DNA of 64,000 bases, taken from assembly GCA_001704065.1 (NCBI GenBank), contig LHBX01000008.1:1-64000 (forward strand), in the 5' to 3' direction. How positions within the stretch are numbered: the first letter of the stretch is position 1; every line of letters begins with the position of its first letter. The position numbers and the translations under genes were made by a program. The notes beneath the pieces are model-generated. The model worked only from the letters and a program-made list of their open reading frames with translations, made no database searches and was not told where the DNA came from. Positions 25,624-34,894 of the stretch are shown piece after piece. Source of the stretch: Pelagibacteraceae bacterium GOM-A1 (GTDB lineage: Bacteria; Pseudomonadota; Alphaproteobacteria; Pelagibacterales; Pelagibacteraceae).

Positions 25624-26418
25624 ATGTTCACAACCAATCCATTTGCTGTTCTTTCTTCAACAGTTCCTTCAATTGCTTTGCAAGCATTTGTTTTGTTGAT
25701 GTTAGCGTTAGTAGTGATTGGAACACTGATGGATATTATTCATAAGAAGAATGTAAAATATTTTTTTAATAATGCTAAAAAAGCAAAAAAAGCAGCAAGT
25801 AGAGAATTAAGTCTTGGCGAGAAAACAGCGATAATTTCTAAAACTGTAGTACATGATATTGGAACTACATCTGAATTAGGTTTGGGTAAAAGAAGATTTG
25901 CACATGTATTAGGAATGTATGGAACAATATTATTTTGGATTGGTTCAGGCGTTATGATATTTGGATATTCTTCTCCTAATGCTGTAACCCCAACTATTTG
26001 GCCAATCATTTGGCACGCTGGTGCAATTTTAACTTGCCTTGGAGCTTATTGGTTTTGGTTTTTTTTAAGAGTAGATGTATCTGCTGAAGCTCACTCAGTT
26101 TTTAGAATCATAAAAGCAGATTTATTTGTTTTAGCTTTAGTATTATCGTCTACGTTTGGTTTAGCTTGGTCGTATTTCCAATATTCAGGATCTACTGGTT
26201 TAAGTATTTTATTTTTAATTTTGTTTGCGGTTGCTAACATAGTTTTATTTGGAGGAGTTTACTGGTCTAAATTTGCTCATATGTTCTACAAACCAGGTGC
26301 TGCAATCCAAAAAAATTTAGCAGAAGCAGATGGTTCTAGAGATAATCTACCTCCACCTGCAGATGCTCCAGAACAATTTGGACTTGGAATTAAACGTGAG
26401 GCACCAAAGCACTATTAA
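25624..26418 (+). CDS. aprM: AprM-type membrane protein of APS reductase operon
   Basis: Membrane protein of 264 residues and about six helices, lying 39 bases upstream of aprB. It resembles the AprM protein described as a putative membrane anchor or electron link for AprBA in SAR11 and some sulfur oxidisers. Histidines in RRFAHVLGMYG, WPIIWHAGAIL and KFAHMFYKPG could bind haem as in NarI/HdrE-type subunits. It is preceded by a GCGGAGAT ribosome binding site. The proposed role is to pass electrons between AprBA and the quinone pool. Confidence 0.82.
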   Translation: MFTTNPFAVLSSTVPSIALQAFVLLMLALVVIGTLMDIIHKKNVKYFFNNAKKAKKAASRELSLGEKTAIISKTVVHDIGTTSELGLGKRRFAHVLGMYGTILFWIGSGVMIFGYSSPNAVTPTIWPIIWHAGAILTCLGAYWFWFFLRVDVSAEAHSVFRIIKADLFVLALVLSSTFGLAWSYFQYSGSTGLSILFLILFAVANIVLFGGVYWSKFAHMFYKPGAAIQKNLAEADGSRDNLPPPADAPEQFGLGIKREAPKHY

Positions 26419-26457
26419 TATGATTGATAAAATTTTAAAGAAAGGTAATAAGTAGAT

Positions 26458-26928
26458 ATGTCAACTTTTGTATACATGACGAGATGTGATGGTTGTGGTC
26501 ATTGTGTAGATATATGTCCATCAGATATCATGCACATAGACGAAACTATTAGAAGAGCAAAAAATATAGAACCAAATTTTTGTTGGGAATGCTATTCATG
26601 CGTTAAGGCATGTCCTAACCATGCAATTGATGTAAGAGGATATGCTGACTTTGCTCCAATGGGTCATAGTGTTAGAGTTAGAAGAGAAGAAGAGAAAGGA
26701 ACTATCTCTTGGAGAATTAAATTTAGAAACGGTACAGAGAAAAATTTTGTATCGCCAATAACAACAAAACCTTGGGGAAAATTCATACCAAAATTAGCTG
26801 AAGCTGATATTCCTAATCAAGGAGAGATTAATTCACAAATTTTATATAATGAGCCACATGGTTTAAATACTGAAAAAGATTTACCAACTTTAGATAAGAA
26901 TTCATTTAAGCAAGGCGTTTATTATTAA
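26458..26928 (+). CDS. aprB: Adenylylsulfate reductase beta subunit (ferredoxin type)
   Basis: Iron-sulfur subunit of APS reductase, 156 residues. Two [4Fe-4S] motifs are visible: CDGCGHCVDICPSD near residue 10 and CWECYSCVKACPNHAI near residue 42. The C-terminal tail wraps around AprA in known structures. It shuttles electrons between the FAD site of AprA and a membrane partner, here likely AprM. The stop overlaps the aprA start by one base. Confidence 0.96.
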   Translation: MSTFVYMTRCDGCGHCVDICPSDIMHIDETIRRAKNIEPNFCWECYSCVKACPNHAIDVRGYADFAPMGHSVRVRREEEKGTISWRIKFRNGTEKNFVSPITTKPWGKFIPKLAEADIPNQGEINSQILYNEPHGLNTEKDLPTLDKNSFKQGVYY

Positions 26929-28787
26929 TGGCTAAGCACAAAACAATCATTGAAGAATGCGATGTACTAGTTGTCGGTGGAGGTATGGCTGGAACAGGCG
27001 CTACCTTTGAGGCAAGACACTGGGGAAGAGATTTAAAAATAATCTGTGTAGAAAAAGCAAATATAGATAGAAGTGGTGCCGTTGCACAAGGTCTTTACGC
27101 TATTAACTGTTATATGGGAATGCAGTGGGGTGAGAATATGCCAGAGGATCATGTAAGGTACGCTAGAAATGATTTGATGGGTCTTGTTAGAGAAGATTTA
27201 GGTTATGACATGGCACGTCACGTAGACTCAACTGTTCATATGTTTGATGAATGGGGTCTTCCAATGATGAAAAATAAAGAAACTGGAAGATATCAAAGAG
27301 AAGGTAAGTGGCAAATAATGATACACGGCGAAAGTTACAAACCAATTGTAGCTGAAGCTGCAAAAAAATCTGCTGATAAAATTTATAACAGAATAATGAT
27401 TACTCATCTTTTAAAAGATGAAAAAAATCCAAATCGAATAGCTGGTGCAGTTGGCTTTAATGTTAGAACTGGAAATTTTCATGTATTTAAATCTAGAACA
27501 GTAGTTGTTTCTGCTGGAGGAGCATCTCACATATTTAAACCAAGAGCAGTTGGTGAAGGTATGGGTAGGACATGGTACGCACCTTGGAGTAATGGATCTG
27601 CTTATGCATTACCTATTCAAGCAGGTGCAAAAATGACTCAAATGGAAAATAGAATTGTACTTTGTAGATTTAAAGATGGTTATGGTCCAGTTGGAGCATA
27701 TTTCCTTCATTTAAAAACATATACTCAAAACGCTAATGGCGAAAATTATGAGAAGAAATGGTATGAAGCTACTAAAGAATTAGTAGGAGAATATATAGAC
27801 CATCATCCAACACCAACTTGTTTGAGAAATCACGCATTTATTCAAGAAACAGCTGCTGGTGGTGGACCAATTCACATGGTTACAAAAGAAGCATTTCAAG
27901 ATCCACATTTAGAAACTGTAGGATGGGAAAATTTCTTAGGAATGACAGTTGGACAAGCAGTTGTATGGGCATCTCAAAATATTGATCCAAAATATACAAA
28001 TCCTGAATTAACTACATCAGAGCCATATGTAATGGGATCTCATGCTACTTGTTCAGGAGCATGGGTTAGTGGACCAGAAGATATAGCACCTGATGAATAT
28101 TTCTGGGGATACAATAGAATGATGACTATCGATGGATTATTTGGAGCAGGAGATGCAGTTGGTGGAAGTGCTCACAAGTTTTCATCTGGCTCATTTACAG
28201 AAGGAAGGTTAGCGTCTAAAGCTGCTGTTAAATATATTCAAGATAAAAAAGCTGATGATATCGAAGTTTCTGATGCACAATTAGAAAAGCTTAAAGAAGA
28301 AATATTCAAGCCAATTGAGAACTATACGGTGGGTAGAAATGAAATTACTGGAGGAACTGTTTCTCCAAGTTATATTTTACCTATACAAGGACTACAAAGA
28401 CTACAAAAAATTATGGATGAATATTGTGGTGGATTAACAAATAATTACATGACAAACGATAATCTACTTAAAAAAGGTTTAGAACAGCTACAATTACTTC
28501 AAGAAGATTTAGATCATGTCGGTGCAGAAGATTATCACCAATTGATGAGAGCATGGGAACTCAAACATAGAGCTGTAACTTCAGAATGTGTTGCTCATCA
28601 TACATTATTTAGAGAAGAAACGCGTTGGCCAGGTTATTATTATAGAGGCGATCATATGAAACTTGATGATGAAAACTGGCATTGTTTAACTGTTTCTAGA
28701 AGAGATCCTGAAACTGGAAAATTTGAAATGGAGAAAAAGCCTGTTTATCATATCGTTGATGATAAAGAGAAGAAGCAAGCTTCCTAA
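26928..28787 (+). CDS. aprA: Adenylylsulfate reductase alpha subunit
   Basis: Flavoprotein that interconverts APS and sulfite plus AMP. It has 619 residues. The FAD-binding motif VLVVGGGMAGTGATFEARHW lies near residue 13, and AprA-specific blocks such as AVAQGLYAINCYMG, GRTWYAPWSNGSAYALP and GAGDAVGGSAHKFSSGSFTEGR (split here from a longer conserved run) are present. In an aerobic organism with Xsc and SuyAB next door, the reverse direction (sulfite to APS) is the likely use. ATP sulfurylase, needed to finish to sulfate, is not in this window. Confidence 0.97.
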   Translation: MAKHKTIIEECDVLVVGGGMAGTGATFEARHWGRDLKIICVEKANIDRSGAVAQGLYAINCYMGMQWGENMPEDHVRYARNDLMGLVREDLGYDMARHVDSTVHMFDEWGLPMMKNKETGRYQREGKWQIMIHGESYKPIVAEAAKKSADKIYNRIMITHLLKDEKNPNRIAGAVGFNVRTGNFHVFKSRTVVVSAGGASHIFKPRAVGEGMGRTWYAPWSNGSAYALPIQAGAKMTQMENRIVLCRFKDGYGPVGAYFLHLKTYTQNANGENYEKKWYEATKELVGEYIDHHPTPTCLRNHAFIQETAAGGGPIHMVTKEAFQDPHLETVGWENFLGMTVGQAVVWASQNIDPKYTNPELTTSEPYVMGSHATCSGAWVSGPEDIAPDEYFWGYNRMMTIDGLFGAGDAVGGSAHKFSSGSFTEGRLASKAAVKYIQDKKADDIEVSDAQLEKLKEEIFKPIENYTVGRNEITGGTVSPSYILPIQGLQRLQKIMDEYCGGLTNNYMTNDNLLKKGLEQLQLLQEDLDHVGAEDYHQLMRAWELKHRAVTSECVAHHTLFREETRWPGYYYRGDHMKLDDENWHCLTVSRRDPETGKFEMEKKPVYHIVDDKEKKQAS

Positions 28788-28796
28788 CCATTTTAG

Positions 28797-29147
28797 ATGA
28801 GTATTGTCGACAAATCAGACGAAGAAATTATTAAAATTGCTGATCCTATCTGGGATAACATGGTTAGATGTTCTAACATGAAAGATTATGGTGGTTTTAC
28901 TAGGGATTTATCATCACAAATGCTTTACGGGGCCAACGAAGTAGAGCTTGGCAAGCAATGGGCAAGCAATAAGCTAATCTCAAGCCTTAAAGAAGGGTGT
29001 AAGGCTATAGGTTGTCTAAGAAGAGGCTTGTACGTAACTGTTATCTATAAACAGAACAGTACAGAGATACCAGGAGACTTTTTAGGTCGACTTGTCCTTG
29101 GAGAAGAGGGAGATGAGGTCAAAGTCTTCGGAGCAACTATTTTTTAA
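28797..29147 (+). CDS. Unrecognised small protein linked to aprBA
   Basis: Cytoplasmic protein of 116 residues, nine bases after aprA and surely co-transcribed. There is no signal peptide or membrane segment. It begins with an acidic helix (DKSDEEIIKIADPIWDNM). Three cysteines occur: MVRCSNMKDYGG and KEGCKAIGCLRRG. The CKAIGC pair and the RGLYVTVIYK strand suggest a small alpha/beta domain. I do not recognise the family. A role in assembly, stability or electron transfer of AprBA is inference from position only. Confidence 0.75.
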   Translation: MSIVDKSDEEIIKIADPIWDNMVRCSNMKDYGGFTRDLSSQMLYGANEVELGKQWASNKLISSLKEGCKAIGCLRRGLYVTVIYKQNSTEIPGDFLGRLVLGEEGDEVKVFGATIF

Positions 29148-29198
29148 ATTTAATTAAATATTATTTGCATTTAATAAAACTTGTGGTATTTCGCGGGT

Positions 29199-29345
29199 AT
29201 GCTTCAAGCTTTTAATCAAAATATTAAGAAAATCCCTTTATTAGTTTCAAATCAGCTTTCAAAAATAATTAAATCTTTTCTTTATCTTTTTATATTTTTC
29301 ACTTGGGCAATTATAATCCTAGGAACATTTCAAAATTTTATTTAA
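29199..29345 (+). CDS. Small single-pass membrane protein, 48 residues
   Basis: Unrecognised. The frame starts at the ATG at 29199, 52 bases after the 116-residue gene, and ends at TAA 29343-29345. Residues 1-25 are polar and basic (KKIPLL, SKIIKS); residues 26-45 form one transmembrane helix containing TW. GGG precedes the ATG closely and may act as a weak ribosome binding site. It lies between the apr operon and the TSUP gene. No homologue recalled. Confidence 0.5.
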   Translation: MLQAFNQNIKKIPLLVSNQLSKIIKSFLYLFIFFTWAIIILGTFQNFI

Positions 29346-29396
29346 TTTATTCTTATAATCATTGACTTTGGATTATGAGAGGAATAGTTAGATTAT

Positions 29397-30482
29397 ATGG
29401 AATATTTTCTTCCAATAGCTCAAGTCGAGATTAACATACTCTTTATATTTGGTTTAAGTTTAGCAGTCGGTATTCTTTCAGGATTATTTGGTGTAGGTGG
29501 AGGATTTTTAATGACACCATTTTTAATATTTTTAGGTATTCCACCTGCTTATGCAGTGCCAAATGAAGCAAGCAATATTTTAGGAACATCGGTATCCGGC
29601 TCAACTACTCATTATTTAAAAGGTACATTAGATTATAAAATGGGATTGATGATTGTAGTCGGAGGAACTATTGGAACATTACTAGGGATCTTAACTTTTT
29701 CCTATTTTAAGGATATTGGAAAAATAAATATCGTTATCTCTTTAGCCTACATGTATATCTTAGCTATACTTGGAACTTTAATGCTTATTCAAGGAGTATC
29801 AGAAATTGATAAGGCTAGAAAAAAAATTGTTGTTAGAAAAAAATTACATACTCATTATTGGATACATGGACTACCCTTTAGAATGCGTTTTAAAAAATCA
29901 AAAGTTTATGAAAGTGCATTTACTCCAATTATTATTGGTTTAATTGTTGGATATATTGCAGCAATTATGGGAGTGGGTGGTGCATTTATATTGGTTCCTG
30001 CAATGATTTATATTATTGGAATGCCAACCAAACTAATTCCTGGTACATCTTTGTTTGTTACAATTTTTGTAAGTGCAATTGTAACTGTTCTTCATGCTTT
30101 TAATTACGGAACAATTGATCTTGTTTTAGTTTTTGTACTTATACTTGGTTCAATTATTGGTGTTCAGTTTGGTCAAAAAATTGGTGAAAAAGTTGATAGC
30201 TCAGAATTTAAAACAATCTTAGCAGTACTTTTATTATTAGTTGGAATTGCAATTGCTTATGACACTTTTATTAAAGAAGATGTAATAGTTGAAACCGTAG
30301 TTAATGGAACTAAAAACCTTGGCAACATTGCACAGTTTATTTTAGATTATTCAAAAGACCTTCCTGTGTTTTATGGACTTACATCAGTTGTATTAGCAGT
30401 AGTTCTTGGAATTGGAGCTGCAATTTTAAGAAATTATATTTCTAAGTGGAACAAAGCTAGAGAAGCTAAGCTTAAAGCTTAA
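29397..30482 (+). CDS. TSUP (TauE/SafE) family anion permease, likely sulfite exporter
   Basis: Membrane permease of 361 residues, longer than the usual 250-300. Two repeats are seen: [19 protein letters not shown] near residue 25 and [19 protein letters not shown] near residue 185. A basic cytoplasmic loop (about residues 145-170) and an extra C-terminal helix after about residue 310 account for the length. Its place between aprBA and suyAB/xsc, all sulfite-handling, supports export of sulfite or a related anion. It ends tail to tail with suyB, the two stops sharing TTAA. Confidence 0.85.
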   Translation: MEYFLPIAQVEINILFIFGLSLAVGILSGLFGVGGGFLMTPFLIFLGIPPAYAVPNEASNILGTSVSGSTTHYLKGTLDYKMGLMIVVGGTIGTLLGILTFSYFKDIGKINIVISLAYMYILAILGTLMLIQGVSEIDKARKKIVVRKKLHTHYWIHGLPFRMRFKKSKVYESAFTPIIIGLIVGYIAAIMGVGGAFILVPAMIYIIGMPTKLIPGTSLFVTIFVSAIVTVLHAFNYGTIDLVLVFVLILGSIIGVQFGQKIGEKVDSSEFKTILAVLLLLVGIAIAYDTFIKEDVIVETVVNGTKNLGNIAQFILDYSKDLPVFYGLTSVVLAVVLGIGAAILRNYISKWNKAREAKLKA

Positions 30483-31645
30483 GCACTTCTATATAATTTA
30501 GTCATAACAAATTCTCTATGACCAAGTGCTTCAGCACAAGTTAATCTTCCATTTGCAACTCTTATCGTAGCTTTAATTAATTCATCACCTGCTTCATCTA
30601 AATTCATTTCTCTTGATAAGATTTTAGAAACATCAACATCAATATGTTCACTCATGGTTCTAGCAGTTAAAGGATTAGCAGTTAGTTTTACTACTGGTTC
30701 AATTGGGTTTCCAATTATATTTCCTTGTCCAGTTGGAAATAGGTGGAGATTAAATCCTCCTGCAGCTTGTAAAGTAACGCATTCAGCAGCAGCTGATGAG
30801 GTATCCATAAAGTATAAGCCCGGACCTTTGGTTGGTTCTTCTGCTGGCTCCAGTACATCAATAAATTTACATCCACCAATTTTTTGAAAGTTTCCAAATG
30901 CTTTTTCTTCAATTGTTGTAAGTCCACCAGCTATGTTTCCAGCTGTTGGTTGACTTTCAGAAAGATCATCTGTTGCTTCTTTTAAGATGAAATCATTATA
31001 AGAACTCCACGTTTTTCTAAACTTCTCTTGAGCCTCAGGAGTTTTTCCTCTTTTTTCACAAACAGTTTCAGCTCCCGTTAATTCAGATGTTTCACCAAAA
31101 CACAAATGAACACCAAGGGGCTCTAATTTATCCATTAAATTTCCAACTGTAGGATTTGATGCTAATCCTGATGTTGTATCAGACTCTCCACATTTAACTG
31201 ATATCCATAAATCACTTATAGGACGTTCTTCTCTTTGTTTTTCAGATGCCCAAATTGAAAATTCTTGAGCTTTCTTAGAAACTCTTGCGATAGTGTCTAT
31301 ATCTCCTACACCTTCTATACTAAATCCTTCAACTGGTTTTCCAGTAGTTGCAATTGCATCAACAATTCTTTTTGTCCATTTAGGCTCAATACCAATTACT
31401 ATAACTGCTGCTACATTTGGATTTTTTCCTGTACCAATCATTGTTCTAAAATGAAGTTCTAGGTCTGCTCCAAATTGTAATCTTCCATAAGAATGTGGTA
31501 GTGCAATCGTGCCTTTAATATTATTAGCTACAGCTTCAGCACAAGCATTTGAAATATCATCAACAGGTAGAATTATTACGTGATTCCTTGTACCTGTTCT
31601 TCCGTCTTCTCTTTTATATCCTAAAAACGTTTTTGGAATTTCCAT
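30479..31645 (-). CDS. suyB: (2R)-sulfolactate sulfo-lyase, large subunit
   Basis: Catalytic subunit of the lyase that splits sulfolactate to pyruvate and sulfite. The 388 residues belong to the UxaA/altronate dehydratase C-terminal family. Blocks include [21 protein letters not shown] at the start, [36 protein letters not shown] and ETSELTGAE. These match SuyB rather than sugar-acid dehydratases, as judged by the company of suyA, xsc and aprBA. It starts one base after the suyA stop. Altronate or galactarate dehydratase is the alternative. Confidence 0.87.
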   Translation of the reverse strand: MEIPKTFLGYKREDGRTGTRNHVIILPVDDISNACAEAVANNIKGTIALPHSYGRLQFGADLELHFRTMIGTGKNPNVAAVIVIGIEPKWTKRIVDAIATTGKPVEGFSIEGVGDIDTIARVSKKAQEFSIWASEKQREERPISDLWISVKCGESDTTSGLASNPTVGNLMDKLEPLGVHLCFGETSELTGAETVCEKRGKTPEAQEKFRKTWSSYNDFILKEATDDLSESQPTAGNIAGGLTTIEEKAFGNFQKIGGCKFIDVLEPAEEPTKGPGLYFMDTSSAAAECVTLQAAGGFNLHLFPTGQGNIIGNPIEPVVKLTANPLTARTMSEHIDVDVSKILSREMNLDEAGDELIKATIRVANGRLTCAEALGHREFVMTKLYRSA

Positions 31646-31646
31646 T

Positions 31647-31934
31647 TTACCACTTTTTAGTTTTTACGTTGTGAACATGTACATGTTCACCTTTTTTAAT
31701 TGATTTTACTACTTTGCCAATATCATGTCCGTATTTTAATATTGTATCTCCCTCATTAAGATCAGTCATAGCAATTTTATGACCCAAAGGTATTTCATCC
31801 ATCGATTGAATTTTTACTGATTTATCATTTTCCATAATCCAGCAATCACAGTCTTGTTTAGGAGTAATTTTTTCAATAACCACAACACCTACATTGTCTT
31901 TTTCATCGTGGATTATAATATCTGTGCCAGCCAT
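31647..31934 (-). CDS. suyA: (2R)-sulfolactate sulfo-lyase, small subunit
   Basis: Small SAF-domain subunit of sulfolactate sulfo-lyase. I choose the ATG at 31934 (95 residues, [18 protein letters not shown]) over an upstream TTG at 31967, which lies in the inverted repeat and would place the start inside the promoter. The C-terminus carries [12 protein letters not shown], the histidine-rich motif seen in SAF/UxaA N-terminal domains. It leads suyB and diverges from xsc across a short control region. Confidence 0.87.
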   Translation of the reverse strand: MAGTDIIIHDEKDNVGVVVIEKITPKQDCDCWIMENDKSVKIQSMDEIPLGHKIAMTDLNEGDTILKYGHDIGKVVKSIKKGEHVHVHNVKTKKW

Positions 31935-31962
31935 TGTGACGATTTCTTTGTTTGAAATTCGA

Positions 31963-31995
31963 CCCAATTTATATATGAATTGGGCACTTTGACAA
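31963..31995 (-). promoter_or_regulatory. suyA promoter with overlapping inverted repeat
   Basis: A perfect inverted repeat CCCAATT (31963-31969) and AATTGGG (31978-31984) with an eight-base centre. On the minus strand TTGTCA (complement of 31990-31995) and TATAAA (complement of 31968-31973) with 16-base spacing form a plausible sigma-70 promoter for suyA. The -10 box lies in one half of the repeat, so a bound protein would block it. xsc starts 40 bases further on the plus strand. Confidence 0.6.
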
Positions 31996-32024
31996 TTAAA
32001 AAATAGAATTAAGAAGGATTTGAT

Positions 32025-33809
32025 ATGGCTAAAATGACAACTGAAGAAGCTTTTGTAAAAGTTTTACAAATGCATGGTATCGAACATTCGTTTGGTATTA
32101 TTGGTTCTGCATTCATGCCTATTTCTGATCTTTTCCCAGAAGCTGGAATAACTTTTTGGGATGTTGCTCACGAAACAAATGGTGGATTGATTGCTGATGG
32201 TTATACAAGAGCAACTGGAAAAATGTCAATGGTGATTGCTCAAAATGGTCCAGGTATTACAGGACTTGTTACACCAATAAAAACTGCTTACTGGAATCAT
32301 ACTCCTCTACTATTGGTTACACCGCAAGCAGCAAACAAAACTATGGGCCAAGGTGGTTTTCAAGAAGTAGAGCAAATGAATTTATTTAAAGACATGGTGT
32401 GTTATCAAGAAGAAGTTAGAGACCCATCAAGAATGGCAGAAGTTTTAAACAGAGTAATAGAAAAAGCATTTAGAGGTTCAGCACCTGCGCAAATAAATGT
32501 ACCAAGAGATTTTTGGACACAAGTTATAGATATAGAATTACCTCCAATTGTAAGATTTGAAAGACAAGGTGGTGGAAAAGATGCAGTTGATAGAGCTGCA
32601 AAATTATTATCAGATGCAAAATTCCCAGTAATTTTATCTGGGGCAGGAGTTGTTATAGGTGATGCGATTAATGATTGTAAAAAATTAGCAGAAAAGCTTG
32701 ATGCACCTGTATGTAATGGATATCAACATAACGATAGCTTTCCAGGAAGCCATCCATTAGCTGTTGGTCCATTAGGTTACAATGGATCTAAAGCTGCAAT
32801 GGAGTTAATTTCAAAAGCTGATGTAGTTTTAGCATTAGGAACAAGATTAAATCCATTTTCAACATTACCAGGATATGGAATTGATTACTGGCCAAAAGAT
32901 GCAACAATTATTCAAGTAGACATGAACCCCGATCGTATTGGTTTAACTAAGAAAGTTACAGTTGGTATTTGTGGTGATGCTAAAATGGTAGCTCAACAAA
33001 TATTAGAAAAACTTTCATCAAATGCTGGAGATAATGGGAGAGAAGATAGAAAAAATCTAATTCATCAAACTAAATCTGCATGGTTGCAAACTCTTACAAG
33101 CTTAGATCATGAGGATGATGATCCAGGAACTGTTTGGAACAAAGAAGCAAGAGAAAGAGATAAAGATAGAATGTCTCCAAGACAAGCATGGAGAGCTATT
33201 CAAGCTGGGATGCCAGAAGATGTTATAATTTCAAGTGATATTGGAAATAATTGTGCAATTGGTAACGCTTACCCAACATTTGAAAAACCAAGAAAATATT
33301 TGGCGCCAGGTTTATTTGGACCATGTGGATATGGATTTCCATCTATTCTTGGAGCAAAAATTGGATGCCCAGATACTCCAGTTATAGGTTTTGCTGGTGA
33401 CGGAGCATTTGGAATAAGTATGAATGAAATGAGTTCATGTGCAAGAGAAGAGTGGCCGGCAATAACAATGGTAATTTTTAGAAATTATCAATGGGGTGCT
33501 GAAAAAAGAAATTCAATATTGTGGTTTGATGATAACTTTGTTGGAACAGAGTTAGATCCAGAATTAAGTTATGCAAAAGTTGCTAATGCATGTGGTTTAA
33601 AAGGTGTTATCGCAAATACAATGGAAGAAACCACTAAAGCTATTAAACAATCATGTGAAGATCAGAAAAAAGGTATTACTACGTTTATTGAAATAATTTT
33701 AAATCAAGAATTAGGTGAGCCTTTCAGAAGAGATGCTATGAAAAAACCAGTTAAAGTAGCCGGTATAAGCAAGAGTGATATGAGACCTCAGAAGTCTCTT
33801 GTTAGTTGA
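32025..33809 (+). CDS. xsc: Sulfoacetaldehyde acetyltransferase
   Basis: Thiamine-diphosphate enzyme that converts sulfoacetaldehyde and phosphate to acetyl phosphate and sulfite. Length 594 is typical for Xsc. It starts MAKMTTEEAFVKVLQMHGIEH and continues with FGIIGSAFMPISDLFPEAG, the Xsc-specific N-terminus. The TPP domain includes GFAGDGAFGISMNEMSS near residue 456 and FRNYQWGAEKRNS. A good AAGGA ribosome binding site precedes the ATG. It diverges from suyA and leads an FAH-type gene, a small gene and an aminotransferase. Confidence 0.96.
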   Translation: MAKMTTEEAFVKVLQMHGIEHSFGIIGSAFMPISDLFPEAGITFWDVAHETNGGLIADGYTRATGKMSMVIAQNGPGITGLVTPIKTAYWNHTPLLLVTPQAANKTMGQGGFQEVEQMNLFKDMVCYQEEVRDPSRMAEVLNRVIEKAFRGSAPAQINVPRDFWTQVIDIELPPIVRFERQGGGKDAVDRAAKLLSDAKFPVILSGAGVVIGDAINDCKKLAEKLDAPVCNGYQHNDSFPGSHPLAVGPLGYNGSKAAMELISKADVVLALGTRLNPFSTLPGYGIDYWPKDATIIQVDMNPDRIGLTKKVTVGICGDAKMVAQQILEKLSSNAGDNGREDRKNLIHQTKSAWLQTLTSLDHEDDDPGTVWNKEARERDKDRMSPRQAWRAIQAGMPEDVIISSDIGNNCAIGNAYPTFEKPRKYLAPGLFGPCGYGFPSILGAKIGCPDTPVIGFAGDGAFGISMNEMSSCAREEWPAITMVIFRNYQWGAEKRNSILWFDDNFVGTELDPELSYAKVANACGLKGVIANTMEETTKAIKQSCEDQKKGITTFIEIILNQELGEPFRRDAMKKPVKVAGISKSDMRPQKSLVS

Positions 33810-33833
33810 GATCAATAAAATTTCATAATAAAA

Positions 33834-34691
33834 ATGAAATTTATCTCTTTCAAACATGATAATATTGATAAGTTTGGAATTATTGAAAATAATTTGATAA
33901 CTGATCTAACTGGAAAAATAGGTGCGGCTTCAAATTTAAAAGAATTAATAAAGATTAAAAAAATCAAAGAAGCAAAAGAATATGCTAAGATTAATCCTGG
34001 TTCTATAAAAACTGAAGAAATTGAATACTCGCCCCTGATTCCTAATCCAGGTAAAATTATATGTGTAGGTTTGAATTACATTGAGCATGCAAAAGAAACT
34101 AATCGTACTGTTGAAGAAAACCCAGTTATATTTCACAGATTTCCAGAAAGCCAAACTGCTCATATGCAGGCAATACAAAGACCATCTGTATCCAAAAGTT
34201 TAGACTTTGAAGGTGAAATGGCAGTAATTATGGATGAAGGTGGTAAACACATTAAATCTGAAGAAGCATTAAAACACGTTGTTGGTTTTTCATGTTATAA
34301 CGAGAGTACAATTAGAGAGTGGCAAAGACATACTAGACAATTTGGTATGGGAAAAAATTTTGAAAAGACAGGGAGTTTTGGTCCTCACATGGTTTTAGCA
34401 GAAGATATCCCTGATTATAAAAGTTTGACTATAGAGACAAGGCTTAATGGTGAAGTCATGCAAAATGCTAAACTAAGTCAATTAATTTTCGATATACCTA
34501 TTCTAATTTCATATGTATCTAAAGCTATGGCTTGGCGAGCAGGAGATGTTTTGGTAACAGGGACTCCAGGTGGAGTAGGATCAAAAAGAAATCCACCAGT
34601 TTATATGAAACCTGGAGACAATGTCGAAGTTGAAATCACAAATATTGGAGTTTTGTCTAATACTGTTAAAGATGAAATAATTCATCAATGA
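33834..34691 (+). CDS. Fumarylacetoacetate hydrolase family protein
   Basis: FAH-fold enzyme of 285 residues acting on C-C bonds of oxo-acids (hydrolysis, decarboxylation or isomerisation). ICVGLNYIEHAKETNR, the metal-binding DFEGEMAVIMDEGG with the two acidic ligands, and VLVTGTPGGVGSKRNPP are all present. It starts 24 bases after xsc, so it is probably co-transcribed. Substrate unknown; a sulfonated oxo-acid such as sulfopyruvate is a possibility, but it could equally be an unrelated oxo-acid. Confidence 0.85.
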   Translation: MKFISFKHDNIDKFGIIENNLITDLTGKIGAASNLKELIKIKKIKEAKEYAKINPGSIKTEEIEYSPLIPNPGKIICVGLNYIEHAKETNRTVEENPVIFHRFPESQTAHMQAIQRPSVSKSLDFEGEMAVIMDEGGKHIKSEEALKHVVGFSCYNESTIREWQRHTRQFGMGKNFEKTGSFGPHMVLAEDIPDYKSLTIETRLNGEVMQNAKLSQLIFDIPILISYVSKAMAWRAGDVLVTGTPGGVGSKRNPPVYMKPGDNVEVEITNIGVLSNTVKDEIIHQ

Positions 34692-34894
34692 GTAATAATT
34701 TAAAAGTTTCTATAATTATAATACTTGGAGTGATAGCATTGTATATATCAACTCAGTATTATTCAGGTTTTAATAAAAGCAAAACTATTAAAGCATGTAT
34801 AATTGGAAAAGCTGAATTAGACTCAAATAAACCTGAAAGCGAAAGACTTTCTGCTGATGAGATTAAAAAATTTTGTGAAGATCAAATAAAATGA
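34688..34894 (+). CDS. Small membrane-anchored protein, 68 residues
   Basis: Unrecognised. An N-terminal hydrophobic helix (about residues 6-22, LKVSIIIILGVIALYIS) is followed by a polar part with two cysteines (IKACIIG and KFCEDQ) that could form a disulfide outside the cytoplasm. It overlaps the FAH gene and the aminotransferase gene by four bases each, so it is translated as part of this operon. Confidence 0.7.
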   Translation: MSNNLKVSIIIILGVIALYISTQYYSGFNKSKTIKACIIGKAELDSNKPESERLSADEIKKFCEDQIK

